Shown here in pieces: positions 18,501-27,358 of a stretch of 27,358 nucleotides of DNA. Source of the stretch: Spirogloea muscicola (lineage: Eukaryota; Streptophyta; Zygnematophyceae; Spirogloeales; Spirogloeaceae); the NCBI GenBank assembly GCA_009602725.1, contig WELB01000032.1:792947-820304 (forward strand), in the 5' to 3' direction. Every line of letters begins with the position of its first letter. Position 1 is the stretch's first letter. Below the pieces are notes generated by a model, which saw only the letters and a list, made by a program, of their open reading frames with translations, ran no database searches and was not told the origin of the DNA. A program made the position numbers and the translations under genes.

Positions 18501-19090
18501 TAGGGGCTGGGAAAGAGAGAAGGCGCGCGCGGTGCGCATGAAATGGGGACCAATTCAAGCCAATACATTGTTCAGGCAGAAGCTAGTGCAGGATACACAA
18601 GGCTATATGAAACGGAGCCCTATGCTAAGGTGCCCAAGGTAACAGGGTGACAATAGTACCCAAGGTTGAGCACATGCAAACCCGACAAGCAGAAGAAGAA
18701 GTGGCTCTCGCAATGGGAAAGGCTGGGAAAGGCCAGCCCGTAAAGAATAGACAACGTTCAAAGAGCCGGAAGCTCCCTAAAACCACACAGCTTAATAGGG
18801 ATCATTGAGTGCCAAGTAGCCACTTGAGTCGCTGTGTGCTTTAGCGCTTTTTTGGCCCCTTCGAGCTTTGTTCACTCTCTTTCTGGGCTGGCCACTTACA
18901 GCCATCGCCCTCTCCTAGAAGAGTCTTTTCTTATATCCGAAGGGGCCTGAAAGTGTAGAAACTACTGAGGGTGCCTGCTCAGTAATCCTTCGGTCTTTTC
19001 TGGGCTGGCCTTGCACAGCCATCAGAGAGAGAGACGCTTCCAGGAGAGGGCGGTGGCTGGGAGAGGCCAGCCCAGAAAAATGAATGAACA
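18501..19090. mobile_element. Tail fragments between the last coding copy and the RWD gene
   Basis: 18505-18590: the GAGAGAAGGCGCG / GTGCGCATGAAAT / TTCAAGCCAATAC repeat also seen at 7.7 kb. 18700-18770: tail in reverse, hairpin 18721-18739. 18800-18930: T3 tail forward (GCGCTTTTTTGGCCCCTTCG, hairpin 18885-18903, ACAGCCATCGCCCTCTCC). 18990-19090: hairpins near 19002 (forward) and 19054 (reverse). No coding part. Confidence 0.65.
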
Positions 19091-19537
19091 GCCATCGCCC
19101 TAGTCTTTGAGAAACGTTCTACTTAGTCAGCCCCTACCTTCTGTGGAGGAGCACGTTCTTTCCTAGGCAGCAGCCGCAAGTCGAATAGGTCCGCTGTACG
19201 CATAGATGATGATTGGGAGGGCCAAAGCAGGCCAGTACAGCGGTCGTAAGGACGGCGACTCTAGCCGGTGCGTAAGGCCAGCCCAAATCGGACCCGACTG
19301 ACTTCCGTGGCACTGGGTTGGGTTCACCGCAAGGGTTGGAGGTTGTGGCGCCCAACCCCCGGACCCCTGGGACCCCCGCCCCACGCGCCGCATTCCGCGG
19401 CGGCGATTCCGGGGGGCAGCCCGGCACTCGGGCCGCGCCGCCGCCGCCGCCGNCCGCCGGCGTGCCTGCGACGGGCGTCGCGGCGGCGGGGAGGCTGAGG
19501 GGCCTCGCCGCTCGCCCGGGCTGCCGAAAGCAGAGCC
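19091..19537 (+). promoter_or_regulatory. Upstream region of the RWD gene with a CGG/CCG tract and an N
   Basis: Turns GC-rich from about 19330. A CCG tract with an N at 19453 lies about 85 bases before the ATG, as at the DUF604 gene. Probably 5' UTR and promoter. No TATA box or defined element is recognisable. 19196-19225 has a weak match to the 7.7 kb dispersed repeat. Confidence 0.45.
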
Positions 19538-22358
19538 ATGACGGGTGCGTGCCGGATGCCTCGGCGCCGTCGCTGCGCTCCGGGCCTCGCCACCATCGCG
19601 CGCTGCCTCTCAAGGCCGCCGCTCCCGCCGCCGCGAGCGCGCCCGCGTCCGCGCAGACTATGCGGCGGAGCAGGCCATGGAGATTGAGGCGCTGGAGGCG
19701 ATCCTCATGGACGACATGCGAGGTGCGCAACGGGGGCAGGTCCTTGCCCTAGCATTAAGATTCCAGTATGCAAGTCTAGTGATCCGAGTCCAAGACATCA
19801 AGGCACGCTGCCTGCTGGCCCGGCGGCGCCGCTTGGTTGCTGCCCTCCTGCTCGCTTTTTGGCGACTGTGGCGCTCAAGGCGCCAGGCCCGCTTCTGCGG
19901 CGAGCCCGCCGGGCGCCAGAGCTCGATGGCCCGGAGGACGGAGGCTTCGGCGGCGCGGCGGCGCCCAGCTACCAGATCACCGTCTCCCCCAAGGTATGCC
20001 GCACCATAACTTGATGACCCCCCAAGGGGCCTCCGAAAGGGCATGTTCCCAGCCCCCCTTCGCCTTGCAATGCTGTGCTGGTGTGTGGTGCCGCACTGCT
20101 CCAGTCTTCCCAACTCAAAAGGCTTCTCTATCTGAGCTCGGTGCATAATCACAGCTTGGTGGCCGCCGCTGGGTGCGGCGCGCGCTCGAGCGGCGGGGGG
20201 GCGCGTTCGTCTGACGAGGGCGCGCGCCACTGGCACCGCAGGGCGACGATGAGGAGGAGCCCACGGAGCTGCCTGGTGCGTTGCGTCGTCCCAAGCCCAA
20301 ACCCCATCGTCCTCTCTCCTGCCTGTCAAGCCAAGGGGACCCACAGAAAAGGCAGCGGGGCTCTGGCAGCCTCCTCTGTCTCCGGGCAAGCGGATGTTCT
20401 CTAGGCTTGTCGCCGTCAGAGCCTGGGGGGAGGTGTGCCTCCGTGTTCAAGCTGCGAGGCCGAGGCTTTGCAACTGTGGCCCTCCTCCTTGGTCGGATAT
20501 GCCCGAGCTCTCAGCTGCAATGCTGCGCGGCTGCTTGGCTGCCACTTGGTCAGTAGTTGGCGAGAAATTTGTAGGCCACAAGCGCTGCTGAAATAATATG
20601 GCGGCAGTTACCACGCGTTATGCCGCATGCCTTCTTACGGCTGAGCAACGCTGCTGCTGCTCTCTCGCCTCTTACAGTGCGGGTGGCTTTGGTCTTCGCG
20701 CACACGCCACGCTACCCGGACGAGCTCCCGCAGCTCGCCATCCGCAGGTATCCTCAAGTGATAGATGCGAAAACTCTAGCTATTCCCCTGGGATTTGCCG
20801 GTGCCATTTGGTTGCTGTGAGCAGCGTGGCTGTGAGATGGATGGGTAGAAGGATGCATTGGGGCCACTGCGACTGCCATTCCAGAGCTGGAGCACAGAAC
20901 AAGGAGTGCTTGGTCGTGCCCCGTCCCCTGGACAGTCCATATCGGCTGTGGCTTTAAGGATCACAAACTCAGCGGACGGGGTCTTGCATGCCACACAGGA
21001 TGCAGGTGTAAGACTTAGTGCTAGCAGTGGCGCAGGACAGGGAGCACCACCAGTCGACCTCAAAGTAGGACATAGATGGCAGCAAGAGCTCGTTGCTCGC
21101 ACTGCACCTTCAGTATAGCACTTTTGCACCGCATCGCTTACTGGAGGAGGACACACTCCGTGGTGATGCTGCAGCCTGCAGGGCCTCAAGGCGTCGGAAC
21201 TGGACGAGCTGCGTCAGAAGTTGGGAGAGGAGGTGCACAGGAGCGTCGTCTCTCCTCAGCAGCGCATTTGCATACAAAATGTGTGGCAGCATTGATTGAG
21301 TTGAGTGCATTGGTCCACTTCTCCCCCAGGCGGAGCAGAATCTGGGCATGGCGATGATGTACACGCTAGCCACATCGGCCAAGGAGTGGCTGCGGGCTCG
21401 CTTCGGCCAGGAAGAAGCTGAGGAGGATGAAGATGCGGAGGAGGGCGAGAAGGAGGAGGTAAGCAGAAGGCCAGCGTAAGCCGTGAGCAGCCTGTCAGGC
21501 TGCAAGAGCTTTGGCGCTCCGCCTGCAGATGCCGACAGGCTGCTGAAAGGTATCAGTCTGCTGCCTTCTGCTGTTCTGCGCTGCAGGTGATTGAGGCGCA
21601 CGGGTTGCCTGTAACTGTGGAGACGTTCCTCGAGTGGCGGGACCAGTACGAGGGTGAACTGGCGCTGGAGCAGGCCAAGTAAAGCAGCTTGACTTCCAGC
21701 CGGGCAATTTCTTGTGCTTAGTGCTCATTTCAAGAGTCCAGCTGCTGACTGGGCAAGGGAAGTTGAGTGCCTGCACAGGCTGATGTCGGACTCGGCGCTG
21801 GCGGCGCCCAAGGAGCAGAAAATGACGGGGCGGAAGTGGTTTGAGAGCGGCGGCGCATCTCAGGTGCGTGAGCACACCAGCCATGCTGCCTAGCCGCCTG
21901 CGTGTCAGCCTTCAACCTCTGTCCTTGGTAGTATAGGGCGATACATGTTGGGCTGCTCTGTCACAAACCAGTGTCCACAGACCTGAGGCATGCACCTTCT
22001 GTGGAGCCTGGTTGAGCAGAAGGGCCGATTGGGGGTCGTGGAGGGCGAGGATAGCGAGGAAGAAGGCGATGAGGACGTTGACTTTGAGGAGGACTTTGAC
22101 GAGGAAGGTAAGGGTGGACCCAAGATTGTGGTCACTCTCGGGTGTTGGTCCGCCAATGCCGTTCTTGGAGAACAAAAAGCAGTTGGTCATGACAGTGAGT
22201 AGCGAAGTAGTCAAGCACTGCGGCATGCTCAGAGAGGGGGCCTTGACTGCCACCGTGTTCCCTGGCGGCTTGCAGATGGCGACGAAGAAGACATGCTGCA
22301 GCACTTTCTGGCCACAAAGGCTGGCGAGACGCGCAAGGACCAGCAAGATGGCGGCTGA
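19538..22358 (+). CDS. RWDD1: RWD-domain protein, RWDD1/DFRP2 (GIR2) type
   Basis: Small acidic protein; family members bind and stabilise the translation-linked GTPase DRG2 (DFRP2 role) and, in yeast Gir2, Gcn1 (family knowledge). Exons: 19538-19544, 19657-19722, 19920-19993, 20242-20275, 20678-20747, 21175-21232, 21330-21458, 21587-21678, 21779-21863, 22020-22107, 22276-22358. All GT-AG; phases close to 261 aa, near the about 250 aa of plant homologues. The first coding exon is only ATGACGG, and its G joins AC to make M-T-D-Y, the usual family start. RWD domain about 8-115: MEIEALEAILMDD, YQITVSPK, VALVFAHTPRYPDELP, NLGMAMMYTLATSAKEWL. Acidic stretch follows, then FLEWRDQYEGELALEQAK, LTAPK-like ALAAPKEQKMTGRKWFESG, an Asp/Glu tract and DEEDMLQHFLATK at the end. 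High confidence; the tiny first exon is inferred from the family start. Confidence 0.94.
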
Positions 22359-22830
22359 GAGACAGCCCCAAACTGAAGAGACTTCTCTTCGTCTCGCCTG
22401 GCTTTTGCATGGGCCTTCAGTGCCCCATGCGCTAACTGAGTCATTTCCATTGCTGCTGCTCACACAATCCCCCCATACATAGGCAAGACTGCGCAGTCAT
22501 CTGCCGATGCTTGCCAAGGAGATGGTGGTGCTGCTCTGGAAAGGCTGACACTAATTATATTGTTCAGAATGTGGAATGGTGATGCAGCTGACCGTGTGCA
22601 ACATCAACATCAGCAATGCCGGGGGCGGCTTGGATGACTCTCAAGCCTAACTCATGAGAAGCATTAGAAGGTCACTCCGAAGTTGACAGATCGCGCTAGT
22701 CATTATTAAGCACACCATCCGCATGCATGATATTATCATTCAAGAGGGGCCGGAGAGCGAGACAGGAGACACTTTCAGAACACCTGAGCTAGATGAGCAT
22801 CTTTCTTAGAGTGGGCGAGCGCTGCACAGC
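22359..22830. other. 3' flank of the RWD gene, no gene recognised
   Basis: Probably 3' UTR and spacer. No open frame resembles a known protein. No AATAAA or obvious terminator. Confidence 0.5.
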
Positions 22831-23239
22831 ACAAATTGCTCTTCTAAACGGGCGAAGGCTGCAAAGGGCCAGCCCACATAGAGCGAGATGGCAGCAGTGA
22901 GCAGGAGCATCAGTAGTGGCGGGCTTGCCGCGACTGCGTGCAAGGTAGTGATTTGGGGACCAGGAGCGGTGGCTGGCGGCTCGCCAAGAAGAAGAAGAAG
23001 CGGCTCTTGTAAAGAGAGAAAGAAAGACGCTTACAGTAGAGGGCGATGCCTGTGGGAGGCCCTGAAGAAAGTATGGAGAGAGAGTCTCTTCCAGTAGAAG
23101 AAGAAGGCTCGCCCATAGAGGATAGTGGCTGGGAAAAGCCAGCCCAAAATAGGACGAGCATGGGCAAGGGGAAGCACGAAGTAAAACAAGCACAAGGAGA
23201 CACTAAGCAACTACGAAGCACTCAGTAACCCCTGCTAAG
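22831..23239 (-). mobile_element. Retroelement tail fragments, reverse orientation
   Basis: Decayed hairpin at about 22855-22880 (AAGGCTGCAAAGGGCCAGCCC). T1b tail in reverse at 23095-23200: GGCTCGCCCATAGAGGAT, hairpin 23127-23145, then ACGAG...GGGCAAGGGGAAGCACGAAG. Purine-rich stretches (GAAGAAGAAGAAGCGGCTC, near 22986) resemble tail ends. Confidence 0.55.
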
Positions 23240-23920
23240 CCCTGTTCCAGTAGAGGGCTGTGGCTGAGATTGGCCAGCCCAGTGAAAAAAACTAACAAAT
23301 TTCGAAGGGGCCAAAAAAGCGCTAGAGCACACAGTGACTCAAGTGGCCACTGGGTGCTCAACATTATCTCCTGGAAGTGTCCACTTTCAGACTAATATCC
23401 CCTGTTGAGCAGCCGCAGGTCAGAGAAACTAGTCTCCGGGTAGCGGGTCCCTGGCTATAGACAGAGGCTGCAGCCAAAGCGCGACCGGCACGCAGATGCA
23501 ACGCTTGTGCCACTGACAGCTGCAGCGAGACTAACAGGCGCATGCGATACACCTGGGCGAGAGAGCCTGCCGCGGTGAAATTGGCCTGCTCCCCGTGGTG
23601 ACGTCGGGACACAGCGCTGTGCAAGACCTGGTGCAGGAGCTCGAGCCACCGAGCGCCGAACGCCCCGTGGACGTTGATGGCAAGGGGGAAGGACTCGTCC
23701 TCCCTCGGATGGGCAGCATTCTTCGCCTCCTTGCCTTGGGCGGCGCTGGACACCGCATGCCCTGCCTTGGATGCAGAGTGAGTAAGTTTGGCGCAGTCGA
23801 ACACGTCCTTTGTCACCACGTCCGCGGTTAAGGCGCGGTCCACCAGCCAGTGGAGTGGCCAGCAGGTCGACTCGCCGGGCGTGGAGCCGTCGCCTTTCTG
23901 CTAGAGCGGCTGAACCCAAA
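23240..23920 (-). pseudogene. Retroelement C-terminal copy with T3 tail
   Basis: On -: L-H-A-R-R-V-D-L-L-A-T-P-L-A-G-G-P-R-L near 23890, K-A-G-H-A-V-S-S-A-A-Q, A-H-P-R-E-D-E-S-F-P-L-A-I-N-V-H-G-A-F-G, A-A-G-S-L-A-Q-V-Y-R-M-R-L-L-V-S, H-L-R-A-G-R-A-L-A-A-A-S, then a frameshift and S-F-S-D-L-R-L-L-N-R-G-Y-stop near 23396. The T3 3' UTR follows (CACTGTGTGCTCTAGCGC, TTTTTTGGCCCCTTCG, hairpin 23262-23280). One of the least damaged C-termini, and the empty site for the 18.3 kb insertion. Confidence 0.8.
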
Positions 23921-24655
23921 ATACTAAAACAAAAAGGAGTTGTTCTTGTTAAGGGGGCGAGGGCTGCCAACGAAAGTGGAGCGTGTTTTTTAGTGATTGA
24001 GGACCTGAGTGGCCAAGTACAATGGAAGCACATTGACATATGTACATCACCTGCTGCTAAGCTGAACCACTCGGTAATCGCAAGTCAGCATGTAGGCAGT
24101 CGCTAAGCGATGCCCAAACACTGGACATCAATTGAGAAGCCCTTCTGTCATCAGCTAATACTTGACCAGCTATCTTGTGCCAGCATGAGCCAGAGCTCGC
24201 TGTAGACTGGCTGAGACACGACGGAGCAAAACGACATTCATGCTGCCGGCATGTCCATCTCGACTAAAAGCACATCCTCACGTCGTAGACTGACTATGTT
24301 CACAAGTTCGGTGTAAAGCGCGGACTGATGCAGCCAAAAGTGTCGTTGGTCGCCGGTGGGAGGTGCTTGCTGCTGGGGCAGTCAAAGCGCAGCAGCTCTC
24401 TCTTCTTGGCACTTCCCACTGCTTGGCCAGCAACGCGGGTCAAGGCTGTACGGCTCGCTCTCTTCTTGGCACTTCCCACTGCTTGGCCAGCAACGCGGGT
24501 CAAGGCTGTACGGCTCGCTCACAACCACACGACCGAGACATGTGGATCTTCGCCAGTTGTACACCACAGTAATTTGTATGCAACTTTGATGGCATCCCTA
24601 CGCGTCCGTGGTCATGGGCATGATATTGACCATCTCAACAATAGCGCGGTAGCCG
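23921..24655. other. No gene recognised
   Basis: Contains short chance frames only. A 60-bp tandem duplication at 24398-24517 is listed separately. A 'GTTAAGGGGGCGAGGGCTGCC' type tail remnant lies near 23950. Confidence 0.45.
24398..24517. repeat. 60-bp tandem duplication
   Basis: Units 24398-24457 and 24458-24517, identical as far as I can read (CTCTCTTCTTGGCACTTCCC ... GCTGTACGGCTCG). Its 60-base length keeps frame, but no credible protein is coded. Confidence 0.95.
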
Positions 24656-24659
24656 GCGT

Positions 24660-26010
24660 GAAAGAGAGAAGAAGCAGCTCTTTTAAAGGGGGCGAGTGCC
24701 GCGAAGGGCCAAACCACAAAAGAATGTGGGTAAAGGGTCAGAACAGTCGGAAGAGAAGTGCAGAAGAAGGTGCTCGTGTCATCTGTAACGGATGCTTTGT
24801 CACTTGCTAATGATTGACTTCGCCAAGGGGTCCAAAGTAAGTGGCTCTTCCAAAAGGGCCGAGGGCTGTGGAAGTGATTAGCCAGCCCAGGAAAGTGGAC
24901 AAGGTCCAGACAGGCCGCACAAGGAGCTCATAAAATAGGGGCGATGGCTGTGACCTGCCAGCCGAGATGGAGCAGGCAATCTCGAAATCTGGACTGCGCA
25001 AATGTGGCTGCATAGGTTGCACTTTCCGGCCCCTTTGCACCCTGTCCACTTCTTCATGGGCTGGCCTCTCACAGCCATCGCCGTTCTGTGGGAGTACTCT
25101 TTTTCTTTTGGGCTGGCCTCACAACAACAAGAATGCAAGAAACAGCTCTTCCAATGTAAGGCAATGGCTGTGAGGGGCCAGCTCGAAAAGATGCACAAGG
25201 TGTGAAAGTTGTCGAAGCCCCCTGTGGAAGAGCTACTTTTTTCGTTTGTCAGGAGAGCTACTCTTAAGACGTGAGTTCTTCCGAAGGGGGTGGGGGCGGT
25301 GAACGCCAGCCCAGCCAAGAACGGACAAGGTCCACAAGGCGGAATGCGCCAAGACCACACAGCTCTGCAAGAGACTACAGCGAACAGCGAGCTTCTTAAT
25401 CCCGAGTCAGCAGCCGTAAGTGGGAGTAATTTGCAGCTGGAAAAGAGGCACCCCCACGAGAACAAGGAGCAGCAGCCAAAGCGCGGCCTGCCGGAAGTGC
25501 ACTGCGTGTGCCTGGGAACGTTGAAAGCGCGTCCGAACTAAGAGAGGAAGCGCGGCCAAATTGATTGGTGGCTGTGAGGCCAGCCCACAGGAATGGACAA
25601 GGTCTGAAGGAGCCGGATTGCGCAGAAACTAAGAGCAGTGGCTGTAAGAGCAGTGGAAAGAGGTGGACAGCCGCAAACGGAATGCCTGGGCAAGCGGCGG
25701 CTCTTTCTATAACTATTCAGCAGACCAGACAACATTACCACGAAGAAGGGCTCGCCTATTGAGGTTAGGATAAGGGCTGGAAAAAGCCAGCCCAAAAACG
25801 GAAGCCAGCCCACGAACGGACTAAGTACGGACGACAGAGATTCGGAGTAGTTCAGAGTCTCGGTCAGGGTTGAAGGACGAGGAGGAGCAAAGCGAGAGAA
25901 GGGCATGCCCCATTGAGGATAGGGGCTAGAAAAGCCAGCCCAGAAAAGAATGAACAAAGGACGAGAAGGGGCCAGGGGAAGTACGAAGAACAATAAGCAC
26001 TAAAAAGAAA
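24660..26010. mobile_element. Dense run of about ten hairpin tails in both orientations
   Basis: Hairpin cores at about 24863, 24945, 25165, 25291, 25570, 25774 and 25923 (reverse orientation) and 25058 and 25109 (forward); a decayed one near 24690. Typical flanks: AAGTGGCTCTTCCAAAAGG before the hairpin and GGACAAGGTCC after it, in reverse orientation. No retroelement coding sequence is visible, so these are tails alone. The copy at 25774 has the cleanest stem, GGGCTGGAAAAAGCCAGCCC. Confidence 0.7.
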
Positions 26011-26258
26011 CGAAGCTCCCTTGCCCACGCCGTCCCCACGCGAGCAGGCCGTGCTATGGCCGCCGCCTCTGGGTCTCGGCGGAGTGCCTCTTTCCCTGCA
26101 GCGCGCGCTACTCAGACCTGATGTTGCTCACTCGTGGGAGCCACTTCTTCCCTCTGCATCGTTTACATGTTTCGCAGTGTTTTGTGGTGTAGTCCTTTTT
26201 CCGGCTCCTCTTTCTTTGGCTTTAGAAATGCTTTGTCCATACTTTTTAGGGCTGGATT
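26011..26258 (+). pseudogene. Retroelement C-terminal fragment with T1 tail
   Basis: CACGCGAGCAGGCCGTGCT (T-R-A-G-R-A) and, frameshifted, Y-S-D-L-M-L-L-T-R-G, with a change at the last codon. The T1 3' UTR follows (CTGCATCGTTTACATG, GTAGTCCTTTTTCCGG, CTTTGGCTTTAGAAATG) and stops in the hairpin's left arm (AGGGCTGG), where the next copy begins. Confidence 0.65.
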
Positions 26259-26398
26259 TGCGATTGTCCGTCTCCCTTCAGCGGTCCATGGCCCACGCCT
26301 TGCATCTGCGTGCTGGCCGTGCTCTCGCTGCGGCCTTCCGGCTTTCGTCAGGGGGATCGTTTCCCGGCAGCTAGTCTGTCGGCCCGCAAGCCATCGTT
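26259..26398 (+). pseudogene. Retroelement C-terminal fragment
   Basis: In frame, L-S-V-S-L-Q-R-S-M-A-H-A-L-H-L-R-A-G-R-A then, after a shift, F-R-Q-G-D-R-F-P-A-A-S-L-S. Cut off before D-L-R-L-L-T-R-G-Y. Closely related to 14825-14960. Confidence 0.7.
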
Positions 26399-26498
26399 GC
26401 ATGCTATAGAATGGCCCCTGGCCCCTTCTCGTCCTTTGTTCATTCTTTTCTGGGCTGGCTTTTTCCAGCCCCTATCCTCAATGGGCGAGCCCTTCTCT
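26399..26498 (+). mobile_element. T1b hairpin tail
   Basis: CCCCTGGCCCCTTCTCGTCC, TTTGTTCATTCTTTTC, hairpin GGGCTGGCTTTTTCCAGCCCC from 26452, and CTCAATGGGCGAGCCCTTCTCTC. It lies between two coding fragments. GAATG at 26409-26413 and 26500-26504 could be a short target-site duplication, but it is too short to trust. Confidence 0.75.
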
Positions 26499-26651
26499 CG
26501 AATGCGGCTATCATTGAGTCTACAGCGCTCCCAGGCACTCGCGATACACCAGCGTGCTGGTCGTGCATTAGCACAGGCTAATGGCTTCCGTGGTGGTTTG
26601 GCGCCTCAGCTTAGCTTGTCAGATATGCATGTGCTCACTCGGAGATATTAG
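26499..26651 (+). pseudogene. Retroelement C-terminus, divergent subfamily
   Basis: In one open frame: R-M-R-L-S-L-S-L-Q-R-S-Q-A-L-A-I-H-Q-R-A-G-R-A-L, then L-S-L-S-D-M-H-V-L-T-R-R-Y-stop. This is the closest relative of the remnant in UBP intron 1 (V-L-Q-T-R-G-Y). Confidence 0.75.
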
Positions 26652-26689
26652 TGTCCCCCTTAGCCAGCTCATTACCCAGTTAACAGGTC

Positions 26690-26870
26690 ATTTGTAAGGC
26701 TTGAATTGGCCTCCCTTTCAATTTCATGCGCACCGCACGCCTTCTCTCATCTTTCAGGCCCCGCAACCGCTGCTTAGCTCGTACTTTGGCCCCTTCGAAC
26801 CTTGTCAATTCTCTACGGGCTGGCTTCTCACAGCCCCTTGCCCCCATTGGGAGAGCCACTTCTAGCAAGG
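26690..26870 (+). mobile_element. Dispersed repeat joined to a T2 tail
   Basis: 26695-26757 is the 7.7 kb / 18.5 kb repeat in the other orientation (GGCTTGAATTGGCC, TTTCATGCGCACCGC). It runs into T2 sequence (CAGGCCCCGCAACCGCTGC, GGCCCCTTCGAACCTTGTC), hairpin 26817-26836 and CCCCCATTGGGAGAGCCAC. Confidence 0.7.
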
Positions 26871-26894
26871 ACCATGTAGGATAATTATTTGGTA

Positions 26895-26960
26895 ACCTAC
26901 AGTTAGTAGCCGCAAGTCAGCCGCCGGGGAAGCGATTCCCTTGACGAAAGCCAGGGAGGG
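26895..26960 (-). pseudogene. Retroelement C-terminal remnant
   Basis: On - it reads G-F-R-Q-G-N-R-F-P and, after a frame shift, A-D-L-R-L-L-T, the end of the element protein. No tail of the known types follows. Confidence 0.55.
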
Positions 26961-27358
26961 GGGCACAATCATTGGCCCCGGGGGCCCGGGCTGCAGCGCA
27001 CGGGTGGCGGGTCCCCAGCGGGCAGGCGCGCGAAACCTTTCGCGCGCTGCCCGCGGAGGCGGCGCTGGCCGCGGGGCGGGGGGGCCAGGCTGGCGGGGCG
27101 GGCCGGACGGGCCACGGCGCTCGGAGGCAACGTCTCTGCGCCTTCAAAGGCAGCGGAGAACTAAGCTGACACTGTGTAAACGGCGAGGAGGAGTGCCTCG
27201 CGGGGCGAAGCACGGGGGGCAGGGGGCCGGGGAGCCGGGGGGCCGGCCTGTCGGCAGGCGTACCTCGCCCCCGCGCGCCGGGCCCAGCCAGCATGGCCTG
27301 CCGCCGCCGGCCGCCATGGTGGCGCAGCCCGTCGTGAGGCGCGCTCCATGGCGGCCCT
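26961..27358. other. GC-rich edge of window, possibly the 5' end of another gene
   Basis: Very GC-rich. An imperfect hairpin lies at 27018-27054 (17-bp arms with one bulge, loop CC). On -, an ATG at 27349 in a good context, and a second near 27316 in CCACCATGG, lead to a possible donor (GAG|GTACGCC) near 27263, but no family is recognisable and the sequence downstream is low in complexity. GCCGCCGCCGG near 27300 resembles the triplet tracts at the other gene starts. It may be the promoter or first exon of a gene outside the window. Confidence 0.3.

Noticed and set aside
11511-26870. CRISPR-like array of palindromic repeats
   Set aside because: Spacing is irregular, orientation is mixed, flanks are related to each other and to a retroelement 3' UTR, and the host is a eukaryote.
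11511-26870. Introner-like elements (hairpin tails acting as new introns)
   Set aside because: The tails have no consistent GT...AG borders and none coincides with an intron of the four genes; the one intronic case lies well inside a larger intron.
26917-27349. Two - strand frames (125 and 62 codons) as a gene
   Set aside because: The longer one ends in a retroelement remnant and is Pro/Ala/Arg-rich low complexity; the shorter may hold a real first exon but nothing supports it beyond start context.

Overview
The window reads as nuclear DNA of a green-lineage eukaryote. Four complete, intron-rich protein genes can be assembled by hand from GT-AG exons. All four products look like land-plant proteins. 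One is a DUF604/fringe-like glycosyltransferase whose residues match the land-plant family closely along its whole length, so a streptophyte (streptophyte alga or early-diverging land plant) is the best guess. That placement is inference, and nothing here fixes the species. Exons are GC-rich. Introns are short, mostly about 100-360 bases. There are no bacterial-type operons, rRNA, tRNA or CRISPR arrays that I can see.

Layout. 1-2.2 kb: a UBP3/UBP4 (USP12/46-type) deubiquitinase on +, 5 exons, 369 codons. 2.3-2.9 kb: an exact 263-bp tandem duplication in the short gap before the next gene. 3.0-7.5 kb: a convergent 11-exon gene on - for a UBL-WLM-PUB metalloprotease (WSS1B type), 657 codons. 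7.6-7.9 kb: retroelement debris just upstream of it. 8.6-10.9 kb: the 5-exon DUF604 glycosyltransferase on -, 526 codons. 11.5-19.1 kb: a dense graveyard of retroelement fragments. 19.5-22.4 kb: an 11-exon RWD-domain gene on + (RWDD1/DFRP2 type), 261 codons, whose first coding exon is only 7 nt. 22.8-27 kb: more retroelement debris, then a GC-rich stretch at the window edge.

The most unusual content is the repeat system. At least a dozen broken copies of a non-LTR retrotransposon share a C-terminal region: a Cys/His cluster, a restriction-like-endonuclease-like block, and a tail ending in S-D-L-x-L-L-T-R-G-Y-stop. After the stop comes a short 3' UTR containing a GGGCTGG...CCAGCCC hairpin. About 35 copies of this hairpin tail lie in the window, mostly as 60-200 bp fragments with no coding part. 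Three insertions can be dated against other copies that act as empty sites, and they carry 7-10 bp target-site duplications. This supports the short repeats being severely 5'-truncated (or SINE-like) insertions that share the retroelement 3' tail. Several sequence families differ on either side of the same hairpin.

Three of the four host genes belong to ubiquitin-linked families (deubiquitinase, UBL/PUB protease, RWD domain), but they lie on different strands and I see no evidence of co-regulation. All four genes have a CGG/GCC trinucleotide tract at or just upstream of the start codon. Two of these tracts carry an N.
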